Positions 7,059 through 15,076 of a stretch of 24,281 nt of DNA are shown here, one piece after another (the stretch's first letter is position 1; each line of letters begins with the position of its first letter). Source of the stretch: T1Sed10-7 sp040904745 (lineage in GTDB: Bacteria; Actinomycetota; Nitriliruptoria; Nitriliruptorales; Nitriliruptoraceae); assembly GCA_040904745.1 (NCBI GenBank), contig JBBDSW010000148.1:1-24281 (forward strand). The letters run 5' to 3'. The notes under the pieces are model-generated. The model ran no database searches, was not told the origin of the DNA, and worked only from the letters and a program-made list of their open reading frames with translations. The position numbers and the translations under genes were made by a program.

Positions 7059-8083
7059 TCCGCGGAGGGGCGGAGCGCCTCCAGGGCCTCTTCGAGGCTC
7101 GACACCCCGATGATCTCGAGGCCCTCCGGCGCGTCCGCGCGGGCCTCGTCGAGGTGGGGCCGCGGCACCAGCATGACCTCGGCACCGGCCGCATGGGCCG
7201 CGCGGACCTTCTCGGGGACGCCGCTGACGGTTCCGACCCGCCCATCGGCGTCCAAGGTGCCGGTTCCGGTCACGTACCGGCCGGCGAGCAGGTTCTCCTC
7301 GCTCAGGAGGTCGTAGATGGTCACCCCGACCATCAGCCCAGCGCTCGGGCCACCGATGCGGGTGTCCTCGGCCAGGCGGACGTCGAACGGCAGCCGGACC
7401 TCATCGACCGCGGTCTGGATCCCCACCCCGATGCGCGGTTCGTCCACCCCCCCGAAGGCTGCGAGCTCGACGTCGACCTCCCGACGCTCCCCATCGCGGC
7501 GGACGGTGAGCGTGAGCACGTCGCCGAGCTCGCCTTCCCGCGAGATCGCCTGGAGCTCCTCTGCGGAGCCCAGCGGCTCCCCGTCGACCGCGACCACGAC
7601 CTCGCCGGGGGTCAGCCGGCCACTTGCGGGGCTCCCGGGCAGGACCTGGACGACCACGACCTCGGTGACCAGTTCCGTCTCCACGCCGGCCGCCGACGCC
7701 CCGACCGCGGCGGCGATGTCGAACTGTCGCGCGAAGCGTGCCCGCTCGAGCCGTCGGATCTCCTCGCGGTCGACCTCGCGCGGGTAGACCTCCTCGTAGG
7801 GGATGAGGTCCCGGGCCGGATCGATCAAAGCAGCGAGGGCGGGCACCGTGGGCTGTTGCCGCAGGAAGACGGTCAGCAGTGCCACGTCACCGTCGAGCTC
7901 GGTCGTCTCGACCCCGTCGATCTCGATCAGCGGTGGGATCGAGGTGGGACTGGCCGGGACGTACTCGATGACGGGCAGCGGCACGAGGAACGCTGCCCAC
8001 GCGACCAGCGCCGCGGTGGCCGAGAAGAAGGCGATGCGGCTGAAGCGTCGGCGTCGTGGGTGCCCGTTCTCGGTCGGGCTCAT
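7055..8083 (-). CDS. Membrane-anchored PDZ-Lon (S16) protease
   Basis: The 342-residue protein resembles the YlbL family: an N-terminal membrane segment (residues about 16-37), a stretch with L-x-T-V features, a PDZ domain (about 135-205, with V-L-P-G-S-P-A), and a Lon-type serine-lysine protease domain (about 215-335). The catalytic serine is S247 in G-G-P-S-A-G-L and the lysine is K292 in P-E-K-V. The protease domain is expected outside the membrane. The ATG overlaps the TGA of the upstream site-2 protease gene (ATGA), so the two are translationally coupled. The stop codon shares CTAG (7055-7058) with the convergent trpG/pabA gene. The natural substrate is not known from the sequence. Confidence 0.9.
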
Positions 8084-9267
8084 GTGACGGACCGGCCGCG
8101 TTGCAGCCGCGCGATCGCGCGTGCGACCTCACGCTCGCTCAGCACCCCGATGGTCCGGCCGTCGGCCACGATCCGGACGACGTCGTGGTCGCCCTGGAAG
8201 GCGTCGATCAACGTGTGCAGGTCGTCGTCGAGTCCGACGGCGGGGACCGGGCTGAGGGGCTCGACGAACTCACCGACCGTCCCCGCGGCCGGTGGCGGAC
8301 CGCCCGGCCCGTCGGCTCCCACCAGGGCCGACCGCTCCACGATGCCGAGCAGCCCCCTCTCCTCCTGCGCGTCGTCGGTGGCTCGCGCGGTCTCCGGTGC
8401 GTCGTCCTCGCGGACCGCATGGAGGTCACCGCCGTCCGCCAGGGCGCGTCGGTCCAACCCTGCGATCGCCTGTGCGGCGTGCAGGGGCTCTGGAGGGACC
8501 ACGAACAGATCCAGGACGCGACGGGCGCCGAGTGCCTCGTCGAGCTCGGCGTGCTTGAGCTCACGCGCGGCAGCTCGGATCAGGAAGACCCCGGACAGCG
8601 CCAGGGCAGCGGCTAACAGCCCGGCGCGCGACCCGTCCCGGACGAACGCCAACAGCGCGACCGCGACCAGCAGCACCCCGATCAGCTGCCCGGCGCGGAC
8701 GGAGACCCGCAGCGCCGCGAGCCGGTTACCGAAGACCATCCACAGGACGGCACGCAGCACGCGGCCGCCGTCCAGGGGAGCGCCCGGCACGATGTTGAAC
8801 ACCGCGAGCACGACGTTCCACCACCCGAGGACGCCGGCAACCTGTCCGGCGGGCCCGGCGACCGCGGTGGGGAAGAGGTCGTCGGCGAAGGTGGCGATGA
8901 GTCCGAAGCCGGCGCCGCACACCAGGCTGATCCACGGACCGACGACCGCGATCGCGAGCTCGTCCCGGGCGCTCTGTCCGTCGGCGTGCATCTCGGTGAC
9001 ACCGCCGAACAGCAGGAGGGTCACCGCCTCGACATGCAAACCCCGATGCCGTGCCTCCAGGGCGTGCGCGAACTCGTGCGCCAGCGTCGTGGCCACGACC
9101 AGCACGGCAGCCACCGCGGCCATCGCGAGGGCGGTCCCGATGCCGTTGTCGGTGCGGAACACCGTGGTGAACGCCCAGGCGACGAGCACGATGAGCACGA
9201 ACACCGAGACGTCGAGTCGGACCTCGACGTCGGCGATGTTGATGGTCGGCAGGAGGCGGGTCCGCAT
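8080..9267 (-). CDS. Site-2 protease (M50) with CBS domains
   Basis: This intramembrane zinc metalloprotease of 395 residues has H-E-F-A-H at 64-68 as zinc motif and the second motif N-I-V-P-G-A-P-L-D-G-G at about 158-168, with D166 as ligand. Several transmembrane helices surround them. The C-terminal third is cytosolic and resembles paired CBS domains (G-V-L-S-E-R-E-V near the end), which often bind nucleotides. This is the layout of mycobacterial Rip3-like proteins. The longer open frame upstream of the chosen ATG is antisense to the next promoter region. M-R-T-R-L-L-P-T-I-N is chosen as start because a minus-10-like TACCGT lies six bases before it. The next gene overlaps by ATGA. Confidence 0.9.
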   Translation of the reverse strand: MRTRLLPTINIADVEVRLDVSVFVLIVLVAWAFTTVFRTDNGIGTALAMAAVAAVLVVATTLAHEFAHALEARHRGLHVEAVTLLLFGGVTEMHADGQSARDELAIAVVGPWISLVCGAGFGLIATFADDLFPTAVAGPAGQVAGVLGWWNVVLAVFNIVPGAPLDGGRVLRAVLWMVFGNRLAALRVSVRAGQLIGVLLVAVALLAFVRDGSRAGLLAAALALSGVFLIRAAARELKHAELDEALGARRVLDLFVVPPEPLHAAQAIAGLDRRALADGGDLHAVREDDAPETARATDDAQEERGLLGIVERSALVGADGPGGPPPAAGTVGEFVEPLSPVPAVGLDDDLHTLIDAFQGDHDVVRIVADGRTIGVLSEREVARAIARLQRGRSVT

Positions 9268-9424
9268 GGTGTGACGGTACCCGGGGGTGCTCCGACGCTC
9301 GGCCACGGTCGTCCGAGCCCGCCTGGTCCCTACCGCCGCCCCGCTCGCCGGGTTACGTTGCAGGGTGCGAGCCGCGCTCGGCGCGAGCCGGGTGTGGTAC
9401 CGACCGGAACGCAGCGAGGGCATA
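9268..9424. promoter_or_regulatory. Divergent promoter region between the M50 protease and the release-factor-like gene
   Basis: On the minus strand TACCGT (9279-9274) ends six bases before the M50 ATG, the geometry of a leaderless actinobacterial transcript; no ribosome site is visible there. On the plus strand TACGTT (9354-9359) is a candidate minus-10 box for the release-factor-like gene, with start near 9366. GCGAGCCG occurs twice (9367-9374 and 9383-9390) in the plus-strand leader, and CGAGC-CGC-GCTCG can form a hairpin. No good minus-35 was seen for either. Confidence 0.4.
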
Positions 9425-10606
9425 TTGAACATCGACGATGGCATCATCCGTGACCTGTTGACGTTCGAGGATGAGCGCGGGGTCCTCTCCTTCTACGCAG
9501 GACATGTCCCGTCGCAGGCGGCCGACCCGCAGCCGACCGCCCCGATCGAGCTTCGGAACCAGCTCAAGGCCCTGCGCTCGAGGCTCGAAGGTGAGGACCG
9601 TGACCTCCAGCGGGCCGTCGAGAAGCGGCTGTCCGCGCTGGACGGCGCGGTGGAGGCACTCCTCGATCCGAAGGCCACCGGCCGTGGGCGGGCGCTGTTC
9701 GTCGGCGTCGAGTCAGGCGAACAGCGCGAGGTCGCGCTCCACGTGCCGTTCAAGGAGCGCGTGGTCTTCGACGCCACCGCCTACGTGCGCCCGCTCGTGG
9801 CCGCGCGTGACGAGGGCCGTCCGGCGACGATCGTGGTCGTCTCGCGCTCCGGCGCGCGGGTGCTGCGTTGGGACACCGGCGAGGCCTCGGTGACCGCGGA
9901 ACACGACTTCGAACCGCCCGAGGAACTCTTCGACGGAGACAGCACCGGACCGTCCACCAGCAACCCGCAGCGGGCCATGTACGCCCGCTCGGACCGGGAC
10001 GGGCTGACCGACCGGATCGACGAGCACCGCCACCGGTTCCTGCGCGGTGTGCTGGATGAGGTGGTCCGGTCCACGACCGCGGCCGGGATCGACCGCCTGG
10101 TCCTCTCCGCGCCCCCGAAGCTCCGCGACGAGGTCCGGGGGCTCGTCCACGACGATGACCGCCTGCGCGTGCTGATGGCCGATCAGGCCTGGGAGTCGGA
10201 CTCCCCGGCGGAGATCGCGACGGCGGCCTGGTCCCTGCTGCGCTCGGTCCACGTCGACCGCGAGGTGGAGCTCGTCACCGAGGTGAAGGAGCGGGCGCTG
10301 GCCGGCGGTGCCGGAGCGCTCGGGATGCGCAACGTCTGCGATGCGCTCAACGAGGGGCGCGTCGCCCACCTGCTCTACGACGACGAGTTGACCTGGGCGG
10401 GCTACGTCTCCTCGGAGGGCACCCTGCATCCACGCATCGAGGGGCTGGCCGCCGACTCGGATCTCACCTTCGAGCGCGATCCGTTGTTCATCGAACGGCT
10501 CGTCGAGCGGGCGATCGCCACGTCGGCGAACGCGACCCCACTCGGCCCCGACGAGGCGCTGCCGCTGCGGGTGTACGAGGGCGTCGCCGCCCTGCTGCGC
10601 TGGTGA
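9425..10606 (+). CDS. Release-factor-like protein (bacterial aeRF1/baeRF type)
   Basis: The 393-residue product resembles bacterial proteins related to archaeal and eukaryotic release factor 1, like mycobacterial Rv2629. The start I-R-D-L-L-T-F-E-D-E-R-G-V-L-S, the central A-G-I-D-R-L-V-L-S-A-P-P segment and the C-terminal region with D-E-L-T-W-A-G-Y-V fit that family, whose members are thought to act in ribosome rescue or hydrolysis of stalled peptidyl-tRNA. A clear G-G-Q loop is absent; G-G-A-G-A-L-G is present near residue 295, so activity is uncertain. The start is probably the TTG at 9425 behind GCGAGGG. The TPR-like gene follows with a GTGA overlap. Opposite lies the M50 protease with CBS domains; related genes also lie close together in the mycobacterial dormancy region. 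Confidence 0.75.
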   Translation: MNIDDGIIRDLLTFEDERGVLSFYAGHVPSQAADPQPTAPIELRNQLKALRSRLEGEDRDLQRAVEKRLSALDGAVEALLDPKATGRGRALFVGVESGEQREVALHVPFKERVVFDATAYVRPLVAARDEGRPATIVVVSRSGARVLRWDTGEASVTAEHDFEPPEELFDGDSTGPSTSNPQRAMYARSDRDGLTDRIDEHRHRFLRGVLDEVVRSTTAAGIDRLVLSAPPKLRDEVRGLVHDDDRLRVLMADQAWESDSPAEIATAAWSLLRSVHVDREVELVTEVKERALAGGAGALGMRNVCDALNEGRVAHLLYDDELTWAGYVSSEGTLHPRIEGLAADSDLTFERDPLFIERLVERAIATSANATPLGPDEALPLRVYEGVAALLRW

Positions 10607-11433
10607 CCCCGCAGGAGGCCCGCGCCCGGGCGGACGCGGTGATGGAGCTCCACGAGGGTGGCGCCAGCGACGAGGCGTTCGCCGAGGTGGAGCGGCTCCT
10701 CGCCGAGCTCGCCACCGGCCATGACCTGAGCGACCTCGTGCTCCGGGAGTCGTTGTTCACCGCCCGGTTCGAACGGGCCGTGCTGCTCACCGAGCGCGAG
10801 GACCTCGACGCAGCCGCGGATGCCTACGCGTTGGCCGCTCAGACCCCGGTCGACCTCGAGGACCCCGATCAGCGGCACGAGATCGCACTGGCGGCGCTGA
10901 ACCACGGCATCTGCCTCGACGCCCTCGGCGACCACGCCGGGGCGGCGGAGGTCTACGCCGCGATCGTGGCGCGCCTCGGTGACGCCGACGATCCGGTCAC
11001 CGCGGACCAGGTGGCCCGCGCCCGGGTCAACCATGCGGCGGCTCTGCTGGCACTCGATCGGCTCGAGGAGGCTGCCTCGGTCGCGGGCGAGGTCATCGAG
11101 GCGCTCGATCCGAGCGATGTCCTCGACGCGGAGCAGCACGCGATGGCGCTGCGGGTCCGCGCCGAGGCGCTCGCCGCGTCCGGACATCGGGAGGAGGCGA
11201 TCGCCACGCTGAGCCGTGCCGTCCGGGTGACCAGGGAGGATCCCGGCGCCCGGGTGCAGCGGGCGGCAGCAGCCCGGGAGCAGGGCCTGGCGCTCGCCGA
11301 ACTGGGCCGGAGCGTGGAGGCGGTCGAGGTCCTCGATGCCGCCCTGGCGGATGCTGAGACCGAGCAGGACCCCGAGGTCCACGACATCCTCGAGGAGATC
11401 CGAGCCGAACGGGAGCGCCTGGCGGGTCGGTGA
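10603..11433 (+). CDS. TPR-like helical repeat protein
   Basis: The 276-residue protein is almost all amphipathic helices with alanine- and leucine-rich repeats of about 34-40 residues, for example A-L-A-A-L-N-H-G-I-C-L-D-A-L-G-D-H and A-R-V-N-H-A-A-A-L-L-A-L-D-R-L, typical of tetratricopeptide repeats that bind other proteins. There is no signal peptide or membrane segment, so it is probably cytosolic. Its GTG overlaps the stop codon of the release-factor-like gene (GTGA) and no separate ribosome site is visible, so translation is probably coupled and the two proteins may act together. No catalytic domain is recognisable. Confidence 0.8.
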   Translation: MTPQEARARADAVMELHEGGASDEAFAEVERLLAELATGHDLSDLVLRESLFTARFERAVLLTEREDLDAAADAYALAAQTPVDLEDPDQRHEIALAALNHGICLDALGDHAGAAEVYAAIVARLGDADDPVTADQVARARVNHAAALLALDRLEEAASVAGEVIEALDPSDVLDAEQHAMALRVRAEALAASGHREEAIATLSRAVRVTREDPGARVQRAAAAREQGLALAELGRSVEAVEVLDAALADAETEQDPEVHDILEEIRAERERLAGR

Positions 11434-11496
11434 GCAACCGACCGCCCGGGATGCGAGACTCCCCACTCCGCTCTCGACCACCCTGGAGCTGCAGCG

Positions 11497-13185
11497 GTGA
11501 CTCGCTCCCTCGATGCTCGACCACGCCTGGCGTGGCGGTGGCTGATGGTGCCCGCGGCCACGCTGGCCGTGCTGCTCCTGGTCACCGCCGGGCCGGCCTC
11601 CGCGCACGCCAGTCTGGTCGACGCGGACCCCGCCGACCGCTCGGAGCTGATCGAGGCACCCTCCGAGGTCCGACTGATCTTCAGCGAGCCGGTCGCCGTC
11701 CCGACCGCGGGTGTGCGGGTCCTCGATGCCGGGGCCGAACGGGTCGACCTCGGCACGGTCGAGACCGGTGACCCCACGGTCGTGGCCGTCGAACTCCCCG
11801 ACGACCTGCCGGACGGTGGCTACGTCGTCATCTTCCGCGTCGTGTCGGAGGACAGCCACCCGGTGTCCGGGGTGCGGACCTTCACCGTCGGTGACGCCGA
11901 GGCGGTCGATGATGCGCTCCTGCAGGACCTGTCGGGCTCAGCCGATGCAGGGCTGGCCCTGCAGGTCGGACGCGGGGTGCGCACGCTCGGCTACCTCGCG
12001 ACGCTGCTGGCTGCCGGCGCCGCGTTCGCGGCCTGGCGGCTGGTCCGCCGCCCCGAGGAGATGCGTACGGCCCACCGGTTGGCCACCGGTGCCACGCGTG
12101 CCGGGCTCCTGGTGGCGCTGATCGCCGTGCCGGTGCAGGCGGTCTCCGTTGCGGGGGAGCTGTCGGCGGCCTGGTCGCCGGTGGCGCTGTGGGAGACCGC
12201 GACCTCACCGTTCGGCGTCGCGGTGACCCTGCGGGTGATCTGGCTGGCGGCGCTGGCGGTGCTGTTGTGGTTGCGCGCCTCGTGGGTCGCGGCGACCGGC
12301 GCCGGGGCGCTGGCGGTGGCGAGCTTCGTCCTCGACGGGCACCAACGGAGCGTGGAGCCAGCCTGGCTGCTGGTCGGCGGCGATCTCCTCCACCTCGCGG
12401 CTGCGGCGGTCTGGCTCGGCGGGCTCGCACTGTTGGTGCTGGAGTTGCGCCTCCCGGATGCGCGCGAGGACCCGGTCGGCGCGGCCGCGCTCGTCGCCCG
12501 GTTCAGCACCCTGGCCCTGGTCACCATCGGCGTGCTCGCGGTCGGAGGCGTGCTGATGGCCCCGCCGTTGCTCGGCTCCCTCGACGCGCTCACCGCGACC
12601 GACTACGGGCTGCTGTTCCTCGGCAAGCTGGCGCTGGTCGCGGTGGTCGTGGTGGTCGCGGCCTACAACCGAGGGCGGCTGGTGCCGGCCATCGCCGGCG
12701 GAGGCGAGCCCACCGGACAGGCCCGCGTCGATCGGGCCTTCTCCCAGCTGTCACGCACGCTCCGGGTGGAGGCGGGCGTGGTCGTGGCCGTGCTGTCCGT
12801 GACGGCCGTTCTGGCCACCACGCAGCCGGCGTCCGAGTCGGCCGGGTTCGGTGGGGTGTTCCAGACGACGGTGCCGTTCGGTGAGGAGCATCAGCTCGAG
12901 CTGGTCGTGGATCCGAACGTCGCGGGCACCAACGCCCTGCACCTGTTCGCCGTGGACGACACGGGCCGCCCGTCGGAGGCGATCGAGGACGTCCGGGTGG
13001 AGCTGACCTACCTGCCTGAGGGGATCGGGCCGATCGAGATCACCCCGTTCACCGCCGGTCCGGGGCACTGGACCACGACCACCGACGAACTGCGGTTCCC
13101 TGGCGAGTGGGAGGTGCGCGTCATCGGTGGGCTGGACCGTTTCAGCGAGGTCGATGCCCGGATCGTCGTCCCCGTCGGCGGCTGA
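11497..13185 (+). CDS. CopC-CopD fusion copper protein
   Basis: The 562-residue membrane protein combines a secreted CopC domain with a CopD membrane domain and a C-terminal extracellular beta domain (YtkA-like). A signal peptide ends at A-S-A, leaving H37 as mature N-terminus, the expected copper(II) ligand. D119 and H121 in S-E-D-S-H-P-V-S-G complete the CopC site. Residues about 157-450 hold around eight transmembrane helices. The last 100 residues are soluble. CopC-CopD proteins bind copper outside the cell and are thought to bring it in or buffer it. The GTG has GGAG about eight bases upstream. It opens a plus-strand operon with the YcnI-like gene 43 bp downstream. Confidence 0.92.
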   Translation: MTRSLDARPRLAWRWLMVPAATLAVLLLVTAGPASAHASLVDADPADRSELIEAPSEVRLIFSEPVAVPTAGVRVLDAGAERVDLGTVETGDPTVVAVELPDDLPDGGYVVIFRVVSEDSHPVSGVRTFTVGDAEAVDDALLQDLSGSADAGLALQVGRGVRTLGYLATLLAAGAAFAAWRLVRRPEEMRTAHRLATGATRAGLLVALIAVPVQAVSVAGELSAAWSPVALWETATSPFGVAVTLRVIWLAALAVLLWLRASWVAATGAGALAVASFVLDGHQRSVEPAWLLVGGDLLHLAAAAVWLGGLALLVLELRLPDAREDPVGAAALVARFSTLALVTIGVLAVGGVLMAPPLLGSLDALTATDYGLLFLGKLALVAVVVVVAAYNRGRLVPAIAGGGEPTGQARVDRAFSQLSRTLRVEAGVVVAVLSVTAVLATTQPASESAGFGGVFQTTVPFGEEHQLELVVDPNVAGTNALHLFAVDDTGRPSEAIEDVRVELTYLPEGIGPIEITPFTAGPGHWTTTTDELRFPGEWEVRVIGGLDRFSEVDARIVVPVGG

Positions 13186-13228
13186 CCCGCTGCCACCGAC
13201 CGTCCCCCACCCCCGCGAGGAGATCGCG

Positions 13229-14014
13229 ATGTCCGTCCTGGGTCCCCGCCGCTACCGGCCACGATCGGCCCTGGTCTCGGCCGGCCTGCTCGCCCTGCTC
13301 CTCCTACCGGCCCGCCCTGCCGGCGCCCACCCGTTCGTCGAGGGGGGCGGCGAACTCCCGGTCGACTCGCTGGTGGAGATCACCCTGAAGATCGCGCACG
13401 GCTGCGGGGATGAGGGTGACGGTGAGGGCGCGGAGACGCGTGAGGTCGCCCTGGAGGTCCCCGAGTGGCTCCGCGTCGTCGAGGTTCTCGATCACGACGG
13501 CTACGCCCCCGACGTCGAGGTGTCGGACGGCCGAACCTCGGTGGTCACCTGGCGGGACGCGGGTGGCGCGCAGCCGGCGCCGGCGTTCGACCTCACGGTC
13601 GTCGCCGATGGCGACGTGGGCGAGAGCCGCTACCTGCGGGTGTTCCAGGGCTGCGACGACGCGTCCTACCGGTGGATCGGGACCCCGGACGAACCCGCCG
13701 ACGATCCCGCGATCGAGGTCGAGTTGACCGCCGCCGACCCGGACCGGCCGGCACCGCCACCGGAGCCGGAGGAGCCGGAGGCCGACACCGAGACGGACCC
13801 CGAGGGTGACGAGGAGCCGGTCGAGGAGCCCTCGGTGGAGGACCCGTCCGACGACCGACCGGACGAGGAGACACCTCCCACCGTCGATGCCCGTGACGAG
13901 CCGGAGGAGGTCACCGACGAGGGCGAGGACGGCGGCCTCCCCCGCTGGCTGCTCCCGGGCCTGGCGGCGGTCGCGGTGATCGGGCTCGGGGTCGTCGGTG
14001 CCCGACGCCGATGA
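13229..14014 (+). CDS. YcnI-like (DUF1775) copper-binding membrane protein
   Basis: The 261-residue protein has a signal peptide ending at A-G-A, so that H34 (H-P-F-V-E) becomes the N-terminus. A YcnI domain follows (about 34-185; K-I-A-H-G-C-G-D-E and R-W-I-G-T-P are typical). Next are a long Pro-Glu-Asp-rich stalk (185-235), one C-terminal membrane helix and an R-R-R tail. YcnI of Bacillus binds copper with its N-terminal histidine, so a similar extracellular copper role is likely. The C-terminal segment is a simple anchor; no clear LAXTG sorting signal is seen. The ATG at 13229 is chosen for its GAGGAGA site 5-6 bases upstream and because the signal peptide begins there. Confidence 0.9.
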   Translation: MSVLGPRRYRPRSALVSAGLLALLLLPARPAGAHPFVEGGGELPVDSLVEITLKIAHGCGDEGDGEGAETREVALEVPEWLRVVEVLDHDGYAPDVEVSDGRTSVVTWRDAGGAQPAPAFDLTVVADGDVGESRYLRVFQGCDDASYRWIGTPDEPADDPAIEVELTAADPDRPAPPPEPEEPEADTETDPEGDEEPVEEPSVEDPSDDRPDEETPPTVDARDEPEEVTDEGEDGGLPRWLLPGLAAVAVIGLGVVGARRR

Positions 14015-14039
14015 CGCCCGCTGACCCGAGGAACTGCCC

Positions 14040-15071
14040 ATGATCCGCTCCCTGCATCTCGTCGCTCTGGTGACGCTCGTACTGCTCGCCCCGGCGGCGC
14101 CGGCGGCTGCCGACGCGGCGGGCCCGACCAACTACCGCTCGGAGGTGACCGCGGTCGTCTCAGACGGTGGTGAGCCCGTCCCGATCGAGGTCGAGATGCT
14201 CGGGGGCGATGCCTTCCTGGTGCTTCGCGTCGAACCTGGGGTCGAGGTCGATGTGCCCGGCTACGACGGAGAGCCCTACGTGCGCGTCCACCCCGACGGC
14301 ACGGTCGAGGTCAACGACCGTTCACCGACACGCTGGGTGAACGACGAGCGGTACGGCGAGCGGGACACCGAGGTACCGGCGGAGGCCGACGCCGCTGCGC
14401 CACCTACCTGGGTGCGGGCCGCCGATGACGGCACCTATGCCTGGCATGATCACCGCGTGCACTTCATGTCCCCGGCACTGCCCCGGCAGGTCGACCCTGA
14501 CGCGGGCGGGGTCCAGCACGTCCAGGACTGGGAGGTGCCGCTGCGGATCGATGGCGAGGACGTCCGTGTCCAAGGCGAGCTCACCTGGGTCCCGGGTCCG
14601 AGCCCCCTGTGGCCGATCGGACTGGCGGTCGCGGGGCTCGGGTTGCTGGTCGCGCTGGTGCGCGGCGGCGAGATGTGGCGGGGCGCTGCAACGATGGCCG
14701 CGGTCGTGGGGAGCGCGCTGGTCGGGGTGTCGGCAACGTGGGGGCTGCCACCCGGCGCCGACGCGGAGGCCGCCTGGCTGGCGCTTCCGGTGGTCGCCGG
14801 TGTGGCCTGGCTGGCGGGGTCGCTGGCGGCCCGTGGCCGGGGTGGGCGCCTGGCCTGGCTCCAGAGCGCCGCGGCGGTGCCGCTGCTCGCATGGGCGGTG
14901 GTCTGGGCAGGCGCGCTCGTGCGCCCGATCGCGCCGACCCCGTTGCCGATCGGCGTCGTGCGCGGCGCGGTGTCCCTGGCGGGTGTGGCCGGCGTCCTGG
15001 GACTCATCGGGCTCGTCCGCGCCGGGCTGGCGGCCACCTCGTTGGATCGGGACGACGAGGTCGGGACCTAG
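14040..15071 (+). CDS. Copper-operon membrane protein with a W-H-D-H-R motif
   Basis: I do not know a name for this 343-residue protein. A signal peptide (about 1-26) is followed by a soluble domain to residue 190 and five transmembrane segments (about 192-325). The soluble part has a Y-A-W-H-D-H-R-V-H-F-M-S motif at 133-144; three histidines, an aspartate and a methionine close together could hold a metal ion. ATG with GAGGA seven bases upstream lies 25 bp after the ycnI-like gene, as third gene of the copper operon. A copper-related function is inferred from context and motif. Its TAG stop shares CTAG with the stop of the convergent histidine kinase gene. Confidence 0.75.
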   Translation: MIRSLHLVALVTLVLLAPAAPAAADAAGPTNYRSEVTAVVSDGGEPVPIEVEMLGGDAFLVLRVEPGVEVDVPGYDGEPYVRVHPDGTVEVNDRSPTRWVNDERYGERDTEVPAEADAAAPPTWVRAADDGTYAWHDHRVHFMSPALPRQVDPDAGGVQHVQDWEVPLRIDGEDVRVQGELTWVPGPSPLWPIGLAVAGLGLLVALVRGGEMWRGAATMAAVVGSALVGVSATWGLPPGADAEAAWLALPVVAGVAWLAGSLAARGRGGRLAWLQSAAAVPLLAWAVVWAGALVRPIAPTPLPIGVVRGAVSLAGVAGVLGLIGLVRAGLAATSLDRDDEVGT

Positions 15072-15076
15072 TCCCG
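15062..15076. terminator. Hairpin across two convergent stop codons
   Basis: CGGGAC and GTCCCG are exact inverted arms around CTA, and both converging genes stop within CTAG at 15068-15071. A hairpin of this type would form in either transcript. No T-tract follows, so action as a bidirectional terminator is only possible, not shown. Confidence 0.3.

Noticed and set aside
7154..9274. A 706-codon open frame on the plus strand, the longest in the window
   Set aside because: It runs antisense through the PDZ-Lon and M50 genes, whose motifs are complete; its product is low-complexity Arg/Ser/Pro sequence typical of GC-rich shadow frames.
13229..14014. YcnI-like protein as a sortase substrate
   Set aside because: It has a C-terminal helix and basic tail, but L-P-R-W-L is not an LAXTG or LPXTG signal.
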